A stretch of DNA of 64,000 nucleotides, from the NCBI GenBank assembly GCA_963978905.1, contig OZ022259.1, forward strand, positions 23,348,068 to 23,412,067. The letters run 5' to 3'. Below are positions 10,521-24,124 of the stretch, piece by piece (position 1 is the stretch's first letter; every line of letters starts with the position of its first letter). The translations under genes were made by a program, and so were the position numbers. This DNA is from Trichostrongylus colubriformis. Taxonomy: Eukaryota; Nematoda; Chromadorea; Rhabditida; Trichostrongylidae. The notes beneath the pieces were generated by a model. The model made no database searches. It was not told the DNA's origin and saw only the letters and a list, made by a program, of their open reading frames with translations.

Positions 10521-13500
10521 CCTCTTCCATTTTATAGTGGAAACCCTTATGCTGGATTCATTTCCACCTTAGAAGTTGTACCGAAAAAAAGGAGCTTTCA
10601 AGGAAAGCACGTCAGCATAAATATTCCTGAAGACGAAAAAAGTTTCAGAAATTAGCAAAAATCTTTGAAAGGGGATCTTGAAAAGGAGCTGAGGGAATAG
10701 TGAACGATGGAATATACAGGAACGTCGTCATGGATGATGGAGCGCTGAACGAAACCTGACCATATATTTAGCAGCACAAACTTGATTTACAGCTAACTTT
10801 TTCGATGAGTATTGGAGGAATAGGCCCGAAGACCCCAATGGAATATAAAAACTTTGAAAAATAGCGACGGCAGTGAGGGCTGTGCCGTAGTACAAGAAGA
10901 TTAATCATTTTCAGGAATCATGTCTGCTACATGGGTTGCTCCCCAGTTGCTGCAGAGGGTTTTTATTTAAAAATCCAGTGAGGATCGAGCATTAACGAAA
11001 AGAGAGGATACCGAGAACAGCTCAGAATTTAAAGCTTAAGTGTAATTATCAAGACGATGAAGGTGACGGTTTGTTAAGTTCCCTGGAGCAGTGATCAATG
11101 TCGAAGAAAAAAATGTCTACGAAAATTAAAAATAATGCAGCCAAGGCGGCGCCGACTCAGATTTTCGGAAAATGTCGCCGCAAATTAGCATGAAAGGTGA
11201 CAAGTGCACTTGTAAGAATCATTTTTCCGATTTGACCGGGAAACTATGATTTGATGAGTTTCATTAAGGTCTTGCAAGGCTACTCCGCTTGCTGGTGAGC
11301 TACATTTTCCAATCTTCCACACAAGTTATCCATTTGAACTGAATCTATAACTCAAATCCATACTGTTTATGAGTTACCCATGCGACAGGGGTGGAAAGTG
11401 CTTGAAAGGGGTGGTATGTCTGCACCGTTGAAAGGAAGGTGGTAGAAGAAAAACGGAAGTATGGAGTATCATGCCATTTTTTCAGCATTTTTGAGAGTTA
11501 TGCCCTTCCGCTTTACGCTCTTCTCTTCCTTCAAGGTTTTGTAGGTAAAGAGATTCGGCATCTTTTACTCTCGGGAGGTCGTATAGCGAAACGTTACGAC
11601 GCATGACACTGCTGCTATACCACATGAGATAATCGTATACACCTGATATGAGCACTAGATCAAATTTCTTGAAGAGTACGAACAATAGGGAACAAAAGTG
11701 ATATCTGCATTCCCTCGTTACCGCTCTGCACAAGGCAAGCATACGATGACCGCTCGAAATCGTGAAGTAACTTCAAAGCCCATTCACCTACATTGTCAGG
11801 TTTGACTAGCGATGCTTATCCGAACCATTCTGATAACAATAAGTGACTTCAAAGGGATTGACTCTCCAGCTCAAACGGTCAACCAAATGGACAAAAAAGA
11901 GTCTAATCTAATAAAGCAAGGAAAATGGTAAGTCTTCATTTGATTAATCTGGGCAAACTATCGTAACTTCTTAATATTAGATACAGATTCTTGAAGACTT
12001 GATTTTCAATTAATTGAAAATGAACATTCTAAGACTTATACCCAGGACCGAAATAATTTCAAGTAAATATACACATTACCAACATTGTTTTTTTCTCTCT
12101 TCCCCTACTGAAGAGCACAGAGGGAGGATATCACACAGGGAGGATATCTTTAATTATGATCTCACTAATTAGAACTCAATACTTTTAAGAAAAGAGTTAC
12201 AACATTTCATCTCATACTCGTTGTGCCCAAAAGAGTTTTGCCACGCCCTCAACTCTTCTTCTCAAGCAATTTTTTGATACAGCTACTTCCAACCACTGCA
12301 ACCATGTCATGTACATGCAAAAAAGATTTCATGAAATTTTTGATAACTGCTGTTTATCAAAAAGTTCAACTGAAATCTGCAAAACTGCAATTTCATTTAA
12401 GATCAATCACTATCAGTGCGTCTCAGTGGGAAGTGCATGCATACATCTTCTGCTAAAATCGAAGAGGCGTTCGCGAGCGCATACAGCGCAGTAATAGCTA
12501 GCCAGGAATTTACTGTTGGGTTATAGTGCAGCAGGAAGCAATGCGGCGTCGCAGCACATGAACTGAATAATTCGCGGTCTTCAAATCATCAGGAGTGTGC
12601 TGCAACCACCACTGCATTCAATAACATTTGTCTTTTTAATTTTTTTTTTCGAAATTTATTTTTGGCTCTGCTATTGATTAATCGAGCCTCAGCTAAACTA
12701 CAAAATGATAAACGCGCTCGTGAAAGGAATGAACGGAAAAGATGTGGACGGACGCAAATGAAGTTGAAATGGTTGAAGATCGCTGCCCCACGTTGGCTCC
12801 TCCTGCACCACACTAGTCACTTTTTGGGGAACGATCCCATGCACATAGGAACTTCATTCTTCGGATTTACTTCGAAAGCGGTTAAGCCTGTACCTCCCAT
12901 TGCTACTTTCTGAATAGCTGCTACTGATGAAATTTACTTTCTGAATAGCTGTTACTTATGAAATATGAATGAAAATTTCATGGTGATGAAATTTTCAAAA
13001 ATATTCCATGTTGAGAATACATCGAAAATCGAATTACGGCCGTGTGTGGGGGAAGAACATTTAGCTCGTGGGTTTTGCCTGATGAAAGGGTTGCGTTGGA
13101 CCTAGAATTTGCTACTGAATCCGGGGCAAGAGGGTCGGCGTGGGTGAAGCAGTTCCTATATACAATTGGGGACTTCGAAGTGGTTCACCAATCTTGGAAC
13201 TATCTTACCGCCGAGATATGGTTCCCCCCCCCCCCCCCCCTTCGTCCCACTCTCGTTGCACCCAATATATCTAGGTGGTACAAATCGACGAAATGTGCTT
13301 TTTCCCAGCAGAATTATTTGAAGAGGAATAAAGAGTTAAGGGGGACGTCTGGCGAAAGTGTGGCTTCTCGCGTGAAACATCACAAGCTGCTTCAACTATT
13401 TCCAGGGAGGAAATAGTTGAAGAGCACTTCAACTAGAGGACCACCGTTTGCGGATCCTTCACGTTCAGTAACAAAATTAGACGCGTTTTGTATCGCAAAC

Positions 13501-13859
13501 TGGACGGTGCTCAACACGACAAACCTTCTTTTTCTATGGGACTCTCGCAGCAGTACCTGATCCTCGCATTATTCCAATTTCAATCCACTGCTCTTAGTCG
13601 CATTTTGATCGTGCAGCCATATTTTCCCAAAAAACACAAAAAAGCAATGGGTTGGCCTTTGGAAACGACATTCGTAGAAATCGCTTTTTTGTGACAATCA
13701 TAAGAAGAATCATTGAAGGGGCTCTTTTGAATAAAAAAAATGTTCGGATGCGAGAATAGCAAAGGACAAAGGAGGAAAAAAAATAATTATACGAAAAAAC
13801 TAAAACAAGTCAGCGGGGCCTAATGTTGTTGGTTGATTCAAAGCATACGCATACAGCTA
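10521..13859. other. No gene recognised; C17 tract and small hairpin
   Basis: About 3.3 kb with no convincing exon. It contains a run of 17 C (13224-13240), an 11-bp hairpin (CAACTATTTCC...GGAAATAGTTG, about 13395-13420) and a short direct repeat GGGAGGATATC near 12121 and 12141. Other open frames are short and lack motifs. Confidence 0.4.
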
Positions 13860-16800
13860 ATGAACCGGATTGGATTCTGTGGGTTATGGGTTATATCCAC
13901 GGATCTCCTTCACCGAGGGACTTCTCTCGCTGAAGGATCTCGAGCCGTTAGGTGGCAAGGCTACGTGGCGCGACCCCAGGAGGCGGATAGGGGACTAATC
14001 GCGGACCAAAAGGCACCATGTACCTGCCCTGAGACGCAGGTGGATCCAGGGGATGGACTCCCTGTTTCTGCTGCGCTGGTCTGATTCGTACCCTCTGTAT
14101 CCATGCAAACGTTTCTTGCATACGTGTGGGGGCGTTCTGTATGGCGCAGTTGGTATCCTGCATTCGGTCCAGCCAAAAACTTGTATTCTAACGACTGGGA
14201 GGTACATGGGAGGCGGTCCGGGGTCGCCTCCAACAAACAAACCCCATGTCCACTTCGGGATAGCCTGGCTAACTACCCGCAGTATACCCAGCCCCCACGA
14301 CAGAGCCCGGCAAGCTACTCGTGGGTCTCCATCTTGCTGAAAACAGCAATAAGAATGGGCCTCATTCCCCTGAACCTGAGGGAGCCCCAATACGGCAGCG
14401 TTGGGCAGGACCGCTCGGGAGAGGCTGCTAAAATCTCAGGGCTACAACAGGCTGCCTAAATCGAGAAGGACTAAGATAAGATAAGATGGCGATCTGTACT
14501 TACAACGCACGAACTCTTGCATCGGAAGCGAGTATCGAAGATCTGATGATGCAAGCCAGGAAGATCAAGTACGACGTCATCGGACTGACCGAGACGAGGA
14601 GGCATCGCCCGCTACACGCCGTGTACGAGACTGGTGAAGAACTGTTCCTTGGAACATGCGACAGGAGAGGCGTTGGCGGTGTGGGCGTTCTCGTCAACAC
14701 GCGCTTGGCCATGAACATCGATTCGTACGAAAATCTGACAACCCGAATCGGACGTTTGCGATTGAAAAGATGCGGTTCAATCCCGACTTTGACCATCTTC
14801 GTTGCCTACGCACCAACATCAAGCTACGACGAAGACGAGCTCGAAGCTTTTTACGTGGAATTGGAGAAGTTCTACAAGGAAGGCCACAATTTCTTCAAGG
14901 TCATCGTCGGCGACTTCAACGCCAAGATCGGCCCTAGAAGAACGGACAATGAGCTTCACATCGGGACTCACGGAACGGAATGGAATGAGCAGGGTGAAAG
15001 GCTGTCTGAGTTTATTATGTCGATCAACTCCATCCATGGTAACTCACACTTCCAGAAGCCCTCTCATCTGCGATGGACTTGGGAGTCATCCGGTGGACAA
15101 TTCCATAATGAGATCGATCACGTCATCTTCAATCGAAGGTTTTGCCTGACCGACGTCGCTGTTGTTCCGAAGTTCTACACGGGATCAGACCATCGACTCA
15201 TCCGCGCAAAATTCCTCTTTTCGATACGTGAAGAGAGAGCCGCGAAATTGAAGGAGCGAAGACCCAAGACAGTCATCAACTGGAAACACTCCCTTTCTCT
15301 CGCTGGTGTATGGGAGGATTCCGTTATCGAAAACATCGACGACGAGTACAACCGGCTCGTTGAGCATCTTCACGATTGTGCCAGGAGGGCAGAGAGTTTG
15401 AAAGTCACAAAGAGGCGTCTCTCTTCGGAAACACTCGAGCTGATACGCCAACGTGGAGCCGCACGAGCCGCAGGCGATTACCAACTGACGTCCGAACTTG
15501 CGAAGAGATGCAGAGAGGTGATAAAAGAAGATCTCAAGGAGAGAAGAGCAGCAGTGCTGGCTGAAGCAGCAGAGGCTGGGAGGAGCATTCGCAATGCCCG
15601 CCGAAGCTTCGCCAGTCATAAGACCAAAATGACCGATCTCTTTCGTCCGGTCGGCACAGTTACTGCTTCGCGAAGGGCAATGGAGAAGGTCATCTACGAC
15701 TTCTACTCGGATCTCCTCGATAGCCATGTCCAACTGCCTAGGAGCAATTTGAAGCAGGATGGATATGTCGTGCCATCAGTTCTCCCTTGCAAAGTCCGAC
15801 ACGCCATTTCGTCGGTGAAGAATGGTACAGCACCCGGCCCCGACAGGATCAGACCGAAACATCTGAAGAATCTTCCGCCAGTTATCGTCAAAACACTGGC
15901 CCGACTCTTCACACGCTACCTCTCGGAATGCAAGGTACCCACATCGTGGCAAACTAGCAGGGCTGTGTTGCTGTATAAGAAGGGAGATCCACACGACATC
16001 AGCAATTATCGTCCAATCTGCCTGCTGTCTGTAGTCTAAAGCTCTTCACTCGTGTCATTTTGAATAGGATCGGTAGAACTTTAGACGAAGGACAGCCATG
16101 CGAGCAAGCAGGGTTTCGGAGAGGATTCAGTACAATCGATCACATCCACACGGTCACTAGACTCATCGAAGTATCGCGAGAGTACAAGATGCCGTTATGT
16201 CTCACATTCATCGATTTGAAGAAAGCCTTCGACTCCGTTGAGACAGAAGCGGTTATCAAAGCCCTGGGAAACCAGGGTGTGCCTACTCAGTATATAAGAG
16301 TACTTCGTGAGCTCTACAGCAACTTCACGACCAGGATCTCGCCATTCCACAAGGAAGTCATCATCGACGTGAAGAGAGGGATTCGACAAGGCGACACTAT
16401 CTCGCCTAAACTATTCAGCGACGCTCTTGAGAACGTCATGCATCGACTGGAATGGGAAGGAATGGGTGTGAAGGTCGATGGCCGGCATCAACACCACCTC
16501 CGCTTCGCTGACGACATCGTGCTAATAAGACCGACAATCCAGCAAGCGGAACGGATGCTAGCCGATTTCGACCGCGAGTGTGGAAAGATCGGTCTACAGC
16601 TGAACCTGACGAAGACGATGTTCATGTGAAACGGATTGGTACCTGACGCTCCATTCACGCTCAACGGAACGAACGTCACCGAATGCTTCAGTTATGTGTA
16701 CCTAGGTCGGGAAGTCAATATGATGAACGACTTAGCACCAGAGCTGAGCAGGAGGAAAAGAGCAGCATAGGAAGCCTTCAAGACCATCGGGGGAGTAGTG

Positions 16801-17400
16801 AAGAGGACGAAGAACAACCGGCTCCGCGTCCATCTCTTTGATTCCGCTGTCCCTCCTGCCCTAACATACGCCTCAGAGACCTGGACTCTACGTAAGCAGA
16901 CGGAGCATGCGGTCGGCGTCATCCAACGCGCCATCGAGAGGACGATGCTCGGAGTATCCCGATACACGCAAGTGCAGAGGGGAATCCGGAGTTCCGATTT
17001 CCGTCGTCGATCAAAGATCAGGGACGCCCTCGTATTTGCCAAGGAATCGAAGATTGGATGGGCCGGACACGTCATGCGATATCGTGATGACCGTTGGACC
17101 AGAGCGGTTATCGACTGGATCCCTCGGGACGTCAAACGAACACCTGGACGACGGCTCGATGGTCAGACTTCTTCACGAAAGCTCTGCGCGAAGGGAACGA
17201 GACGCTACGTGTCCCTAGAGCCAGAAACGTTCACTGGACTGCTTTGGCTCGCGACAGGGACGAATGGAGACGTTGCTGGCGCCCGCTCCAGGTGATACAG
17301 GTGATGGATTATATCATGGCAGCGGACAAGAACTTGTACTAACCTGACCAGTTTTTCTCAATTTTTCTTGTAATATCTATACATTCGAATAAAGAAATAG
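13860..17400 (+). mobile_element. Nearly full-length RTE-like non-LTR retrotransposon
   Basis: A GC-richer block starts near 13860 with a 5' untranslated segment of about 600 bp. It continues through an endonuclease/reverse transcriptase coding region (14486-17342) and ends with a short 3' region holding AATAAA (17388-17393). There are no LTRs. The 5' boundary is where composition changes; no target duplication was identified. Coding lesions make this copy inactive, although few mutations separate it from an intact one. Confidence 0.85.
14486..17342 (+). pseudogene. RTE-type endonuclease / reverse transcriptase, broken
   Basis: One polyprotein-like frame of about 950 residues. It starts with an APE-type endonuclease: TYNARTL, TETRR with the catalytic Glu, YAPTS, VGDFNAKIG and the SDHRLIR end motif. 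The linker contains a charged helical stretch. The RT follows: NYRPICLLSVV, FIDLKKAFDSVE, RGIRQGDTISPKLF and the catalytic LRFADDIVLI, then a C-terminal domain with ALTYASETW and WAGHVMR. A 1-nt deletion near 16036 gives TAA (16037-16039). TGA at 16627-16629 interrupts the frame after the FADD box, TAG at 16768-16770 replaces a probable Trp codon, and a second frameshift lies near 17150. Similar proteins are often annotated 'craniofacial development protein 2-like'. The ATG at 14486 follows an AGATAAG repeat, and the endonuclease begins immediately after it. Confidence 0.9.
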
Positions 17401-19160
17401 AAAGTGTTCCACGCACAGGCACATGTGTACGGAGTAATAGATGGCAACAGCAAGCGTACATTATACCAGAACTACCCCTTTCATAAATTTATTTCAAAGC
17501 GTCCGCTTTCGAAATTTCGTTCAATCTGTGCCATAGATGGAACCATTGGCGGTGGTCACTTTTCAGAGAGCGGAAGAACCACCGGAACAGAACATTCGTA
17601 GACTGGCTTGCGAGAAAATTCTGAGGCACATCCCGTGATGAATAAAGCCAGCCGCATTTCGTTCAAAAATAGAAGTGAGGTGCTGAGTGACTTGGGGGTT
17701 TGCGTCAGAACCGTCCAACTGGTCACTGTCGCGCGAGTTGGTCACTGCACGCGACAGATCTTTCGCTGGTCCCATGCGCACTGGCCTAATTCGCAACCAA
17801 ACCACCGAAGATCTCGTCACGTGCGCGGTGCGCTGAACCAGCGGCACAATCTAAGGTGTGTAGTCATATGTCGAATTTCCCCGCGGTTGTGCACGGCGAG
17901 CAGCACCGCGGACATCTGCGCGTGTGATTGCGTACATTGCGTACACTCCCTTTCAAGTTTTGAGCCCGAATTAATTACATCTTGATTGGGATAGTTATCA
18001 TATAATGCTATTGTTTCTTTTCCTTTCTATGTTACTATTTTGTCTTTTTAGGGCACAAAAGTTGCCTGCCCCCTGTGTCCTGAGCGTCTAACCGACCGCA
18101 GCTAGTTGTGCTGACAGCGGCACGAGTGCGACGCCGCAAAGCGAAGATCCGACATAAGGCTACTCACCGCACAATCTTGACACACTTGAGGACTTGCCAG
18201 CACAAAAAAAAAATGAAAAAAAAATTTAAATGAAAACGATTATAATGCTGAAAATAAAGCCCTCCTTTTTTGCTTCCGCCAGGGCAATGTACGATCTATG
18301 CGAGAAGAGATGACGAAGAGACGAGAGAGAAAAAACGAGAGAGAAAAGCTTACACACTTATCACGTCAATTTCGGGAGGTATGTAATGGGCGGACACTAG
18401 TTTTCTTGGTAGGACCCAGCGCTCTTTTCATGCATGTTCATGATTAGAGAAAAGCACAGCTTCTATGCTCACTAGCGATCAATTTTACTAACAGAACAGA
18501 TTCCCGCCACTCCCGTCACAGTGCCAAAGTACTAGGACAAAATGCACGACAGCATTGTTTCTGCACTAATTTTAAAGCGTTGAAGTACAGCAACTGGAAG
18601 GTAAAATTTCCGCTACATGGGAAGAGCTGCCCTTTTCACAATTTTACCACGTGAAGCAACTCTGACCAGCGACATGTATTAGGGTTAAGATAAAAACTTT
18701 CTTTTTACAAAGGTCGTAATACGAATTATGCAGACGAGTTCGCATGTCACACCAAATATTTACATGTGGCACGAAGGGAAAGAGTCACGAACAGCAGTAA
18801 AAATACGTAAAGCAAATAGAAAAGAGAGAAGGAGAAAAGAAAGACTGATATTGATGGCGAAAAAAGTAGATAAAAACTGGTGATTGGAGCCAAACTGTTG
18901 ACGTAGCGAAAATTTCTATTCCTCCAGAAGTAACGGCTGAGAACAGCTTGTAATGAGACCTAAATGAATCAATAAAGTTTTAAATACTGGTTACAGGTTT
19001 AAAAACAAGCAGCTCGTTGGGAGGTGAAGTGCGGTGAACGAAGCGGTGGGACGATTGGATAGAACTCTTCGAACAGGCGCCCACCGAAAACGCGCTACCC
19101 ATTCTCTGCTTGAAACCTGGTCTAATCACATTATGACATCAACTGTCTTATAATAAAATG
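17401..19160. other. No gene recognised
   Basis: Open frames at 17404-17985 lack motifs and are GC-richer only locally. The rest is AT-rich with low-complexity A/GA runs (18180-18340). I see no exon chain or repeat family shared with the rest of the window. Confidence 0.4.
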
Positions 19161-19166
19161 ATGATA

Positions 19167-19325
19167 TAGTCCACTTCCCAACGCCTGGCAGGGCGAGGCC
19201 TACAGACTTGGATGAACGTGTATCGATCTTTCTCATCCCGCCACACACTCACTATCGCCGTACTCTCATTCTCGCCACTCACCCGTCTGTAGGCCACGCC
19301 CTGGCAGGCGTCGGGAAACGGACTG
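19167..19325. mobile_element. Small MITE with TA target site (159 bp)
   Basis: Inverted repeats of about 42 bp with few mismatches start TAGTCC / CAGTCC and include CAGGGCGaGGCCTACAGAC on the left and its near-complement on the right. TA flanks both ends (19165-19166, 19326-19327), pointing to mobilisation by a Tc1/mariner-type transposase. It is too small to encode anything. Confidence 0.8.
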
Positions 19326-20787
19326 TATTAATGGACGATATTGGTGGACGTAGACGGCGAAAAGGTACTTAAAATAGACAACAGCACAACACAGCACAGA
19401 GTTGTGGGTATTGGGATGGAAGCGAGTAAAAAATCTTCATCCTTGTATTTGATTGAATATTTATGTTATACTTCTGTGATATTACCCATGACCCAGGCTA
19501 GCCATCATAAGATCAAAGGCCACCCCACTTCATTAATGCATGGCAGCGTGTGGATAAGGAAAGGGTCCATTCTAAATATTTCGAATCAATTGTCTTCAGT
19601 TTTCAAATTTTCGCACTTCAAATATTATATTTCGAATTTTGAAAATCATCACTGGAAAAGGGCAGTCACTCGCTCATACATGGAGCCAATCCATAAATCG
19701 CTCATAGATTGAGTACACTATGAAATAGCTCTACGATCGATCTATGAAGGTAAACTACGAAGCAGAGGCTTAACATATCAAAGCAATTATCGTAACGGTT
19801 GAATAAGTTGGAAGATGCATCGATTCCGAAGCAGACCCCTGTATAAAATTCTCAAAACATATGCAATGAAGCGGATGAAATATTTTAAACAACAATTTCA
19901 TCTGCACTTTTCACCATGTAGTACTCGTTGTGCTTTGGATTTGTGGAAACTCTTGATACCTCTTCGGACCTACTAAATGATTTCGATAAAGAAAAGCCAG
20001 ATGTAAACGATAAACGAAAAGCATGGCCCCGGCAGCTTCTATTCCATAAAACAAACGACATTGAGCATGGATAGTGAGTAAGAATAACAGCAACCATCAT
20101 ATGCACCATCAAGGAATGGCAATCCGTCTCGACCTATTGGAATGCGACAGGACACTCGAACTGAGTCACCTCGTTCTAAAGCCACTTTCCTGGTTCTGTC
20201 GTGAATTGTCCACACCCCAAGGGCAGCAGCGACAGTCTACTCGCCTGACCTCACCCAATTCGAGGGTCCTGTCAAACACTCTTTATTTGCACTTTTTGAA
20301 GACGCCACAATTCTGAAAAATGTGAAAATATGGAATTAATTTCCCATATATGCTGAACACACAACAGCTCAACACACGATTTCACCCCGCAATGTTTCTC
20401 TAAACTTTTGATCGCGCCTTCGCAGGGCTAGCCAACATATTCACCAGCAATAATGAATTGGAACTGTGTGTTGACCAGCTCACAGGCACCGGAAGCTCTT
20501 TTAAACGATACGGCAATCCCTGCAGCAAAAGTTCAGCTCATCGAAAATGGAACATTCGACTTGCTAATAGAACACGAGTAGAGTTGTGCACGGAGGTAGC
20601 TCCTGCCTTCTGACGTGCCTCGAAATGCTCCTGTGAACAGCTTGCTCACACCGCCATTCAGCTGAAGGGAAGAAAAAACGAAACAAAATTTATTGCGTGC
20701 GCGCCGCTAATGCTTGATCTCTGTTGCGAAGAAAATTTACAGGAAATCGGCTTTGCTCAGGCAGTTCTCACTTAATCATCGTTTATA

Positions 20788-20993
20788 CTAACCACGCTCT
20801 AACGCATCATCTAGACCGCTTTTTAGCTCGTTTAGAAAAGTCCTAGAGAGGAAATGATAAGCTATCCAAGGTGACCTCAAAACCGGCATGCAATATTCCT
20901 TCAACCACTGGTCCGTGGAGTTAGGAGGGGAGTCGAACAAGCCTCGATGAGTCGTCATTATGTTTAAATGGTTGTGATGCATATCGCTGAATC
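20788..20993 (-). CDS. Possible terminal exon, unknown protein
   Basis: On the minus strand a strong nematode 3' splice site (TTTTTTCTTCAG) ends just before 20993. It is followed by an open stretch encoding about 68 residues with balanced composition (FSDMHHNHLNIMTTHRGLFD ... WLKEYCMPVLRSP ... LDDALERG) and a TAG stop at 20790-20788. I do not recognise a domain. No upstream exon was identified, so this is a candidate exon only and may be fortuitous. Confidence 0.3.
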
Positions 20994-21525
20994 CTGAAGA
21001 AAAAACGCCTGCCATAAATGCTCAAAATTACAAAGGAAATGCTATAGATAAGGTCAATCCTCCTTTGACGCCGTATAGAATTGGTTATGACGGAAGCGGA
21101 GAATGACGAGGGATTCGTCATGAATTACTTGAGTGCATATTGAGAGGAATTTCGGGGAATCTTGTTCTTCGCCGAGTAGAAATCAATCGTTGCTTGGCAA
21201 AGGACATCACTAAAACTCCTGATGGGAAGGTCACTCACACAAAGAGCTTCATTAAAATGGTCTGTTGGCAAAGGTTTCAAATGTATTTACATGTTGGTGG
21301 GGAGAGAAAAGAATCGTTCATTGAGGGGTGGATGAAGGCCAGATCTATTAGGCTTTTGAAGGTGAACAATATTTCTACAATACAATTAAAAATTTTGTAC
21401 ATTCGAACTCGTATCCCACAGAATATAATCTCAAACTCCTGCATATAAAATTAATCATCCTGAATACCGTAATCTCCGTAACAAATTGAACAAAGGTCCC
21501 TGGATTGATCCTTCATAGATCAGAG

Positions 21526-21713
21526 GGAAAATGCACCGAGAGGATTTATGCTTCAAAAAGCGAGAATCGAAGCAAAGCGTGCTTGATGACCCAACTACAT
21601 ACAAGCATCGCGCCGAGGCCGCGACGCAAATTTCCTGTCTTGATGACACAAACGACTACATCAATGTAGATGTTATGGATAAATGTGATATTACCTTATC
21701 TAACTCCAATTGA
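21526..21713 (+). CDS. Possible terminal exon, unknown protein
   Basis: Open plus-strand stretch preceded by ATCAG and a pyrimidine-poor acceptor. It encodes a hydrophilic tail including KRESKQSVLDDPTTYKHRAE and LDDTNDYINVDVMDKC, with a TGA at 21711-21713. The composition looks protein-like (acidic, one YxN motif), but no family is recognisable and no partner exons were found. Confidence 0.25.
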
Positions 21714-22185
21714 TCCGTACTCAATAGGTCCATTTTTATATTTTAAATTGTTTCATTTTGTTCATAATGTTTGGTGCTCGCGATCCACGATGCAATTTTC
21801 TGTAGCAAACGGGAGACTTTGTGACAGAATGGCCACACATTCACATTAGTTAGGAAGTCCCGTCCCATTTGGATCAGAGATCTTTTAGAACCTTCAACAA
21901 AAGCGTTTACTTCATTGCATTCAATATCCCCACTTCTGTCCTTTCTCTTGTATGCTCCAGATAATTCCTAATTAATAGTAACCATAAGCAAAGAACGGAA
22001 CGCTATGACCAAAGGACACAGACAGGGCAAGTGACCTTGGTGCACAAGGAAATCATTGTCAAGCTCAATAAGTCGACGGAAAGTCAATTAACAAAGCTGC
22101 TTCCCTTATCTTCTCACGAGTACGAGGTATGACGGAGAACATCTACAGACGGGCTCAAGCTCAAGAAGCTGGGAAGGCAACAACA

Positions 22186-22545
22186 AAATGAGGCTGACTT
22201 TCGACCCTCTGCTCAGGGTATACCGGAAGTCGAGGGTTCCTTGATAAGGGGTCTTACCTGCAGAGATCAGCGATAAGCACTTCAATCTGAACTTTCACGG
22301 AGCAGATGAGAAGCGAAGGTTATTTCACAGCAAATCTGTGTGTGGAAATGTGAAATATTTTTTCCTTTGCTTCAGGTGGGAATACACGGCAGTTAAACAC
22401 ACTGTAATCATAAAATCTGGCAACAATTACTGATAGAGTCAAAGAAGGGCGGTGATCGATTTTGGTTCTCGTAGAAGGGGGGGGGGGTCGCACTGGAGTG
22501 GCTATTTATCTCGACACCTGGGAGTGCTTGTCTTCAGTACGATTT
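22186..22545 (+). repeat. Dispersed repeat family D, copy 1
   Basis: About 350 bp shared with 52860-53172 (same strand) and 47650-47995 (opposite strand). Common landmarks are GAGCAGATGAGAAG, a TATTTCAC-GCAAAT stretch, CAGTTAAACACA, CAACA-TTACTGAT and GTGGCTATTT-CTCGACACCTG. It contains a G11 run at 22477-22487. No coding signal and no clear terminal repeats. Confidence 0.65.
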
Positions 22546-23754
22546 ATAGACCGCAATATGGATGGTTCTATGAGCTTCACTGCTCAAATACATATTAGGT
22601 TTAAAGTCGTGCACAAAACAACGACTGATGACTTTTCAAGCGAAAACTCTTCTTATGTGCTGAAATTATTACCACAACATCTTACCACGTGTGCAGTGCT
22701 TAACAATGAAATCCACCCAATTCTACAGCGCGATGTCATGGTGCAACTGTTCGGATGCAAAATGAGGAGGGGCAATTTTTCCATGTGGATGTCAACTGGA
22801 AATGATGGACGGAGTTGATCATTCTATAAGTGTGCAAGGATAGTGACAGATCCTTATTAGGTCATGTAAGAGACCATTGAAGGACATTTGGCTGTGCAGA
22901 AGCACAAGATTTCAGAGAAGCCTGGAAAGGCGCGTGATGACTAGATGAAGAACGAAGTGATGGAAGTGAAAGCAAAGTTGTGAAAATTCCGCGTCACTGA
23001 CATGGTTTCTCATGAAGAACTATGATATATGTACACTTGGGATCGAGGAAGGGGCTCGTACAGAGGAACTGCGCACTATTTAACTTCACTAGGATGGGAC
23101 CAGCAGCGTCAAGTAATTGTTGATGTTTATGCGAGCAAAAAAACAGAAACACCGAAAAATCAAATTACTTAGGGAAAGGTAAACAGACGTGTAAAAGGGT
23201 AATCAAAAACATCTCTGCTGCTCCTACATGGGGAGCTTTCAAGAATGCAGAGAACGAGATATTTTATAGATTGCTTCACAAGTAGCAAGTGACTTTCAGT
23301 TGATAAAACGACTTTGATTTGACCAAATTGGCTGTGCGTCAAAAACCAAGCGCAAAAGCTTTTAGCGTAAAAATCGTTGCGAAACGTTTACCAATTAGAC
23401 ACTCGCGACTTGCTGCGATGTTCAAGAGATCAAAGAAAATGTAACGAATTCGAGCACCCAGCCAAATGTTGCACACATGGATATACCGATTGTCCTTGTG
23501 GGATAAGGGAGGCACTCCCGAATTAACCATCGAGGGATGCAATAGTATTAGGGTTAGCCAAGGCTTCGGATAGGGGGGAAGGGATACTGTAGCCATTACT
23601 CAGGCAATTCAGAATATGCATTATTGGCTGTTGGCATTAGATGTCTCAAAACAGAAAGAAAATGCGTCAGATTCACCTCTGATTATGACAACTGCTTTCA
23701 GAATGAACTTTGTCAAGCCGTGGATGCACGAGAGTAGCTTTGCATGTTTACGTC

Positions 23755-24124
23755 GGGTGTGTGCCATTACGACAGAAAATCCGCGTTACGGCATCCGACA
23801 TGCGACGAGATGGAACCACAGCTATGCGCGCCCCGTAGGTTGTGGCGATTGGTCGAATTTTCGCGCGGCCGCTCGCGACAGGCGGCACGGCGAGTGCGAT
23901 GTTTGCAGTATTATTTATAGAAACAGCAGCAACCACAACATTGGCGAACTTGCAAAGATTCCAACCTGCAATCTTTGAAAGTACCTCACGGTACTCACCT
24001 CGCGCTGTTGGATGGGTCTTCAAGCTACAATCGCTTCAGAACTAAACTAGTACGCCCCTGTCTCGCACCATTTCGTCGCTCGTCAAACGCAGCCACGCGG
24101 ATTCTTGTCCTGACGGCCACACCC
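23755..24124. mobile_element. TIR element with a family A MITE nested inside
   Basis: The ends GGGTGTGTGCCATTACGACA (left) and, reversed, GGGTGTGGCCGTCAGGACA (right) form inverted repeats of about 60 bp. The interior 23840-23990 carries family A sequence (GATTGGTCGAATTTTCGCGC, then CAGCAGCAACCACAACA), so two MITE families overlap here. A half copy of the outer family lies at 37075-37215. Confidence 0.6.

Noticed and set aside
19341..19712. 123-codon plus-strand open frame
   Set aside because: Low-complexity composition, starts from a non-ATG codon directly beside a MITE, no motif.
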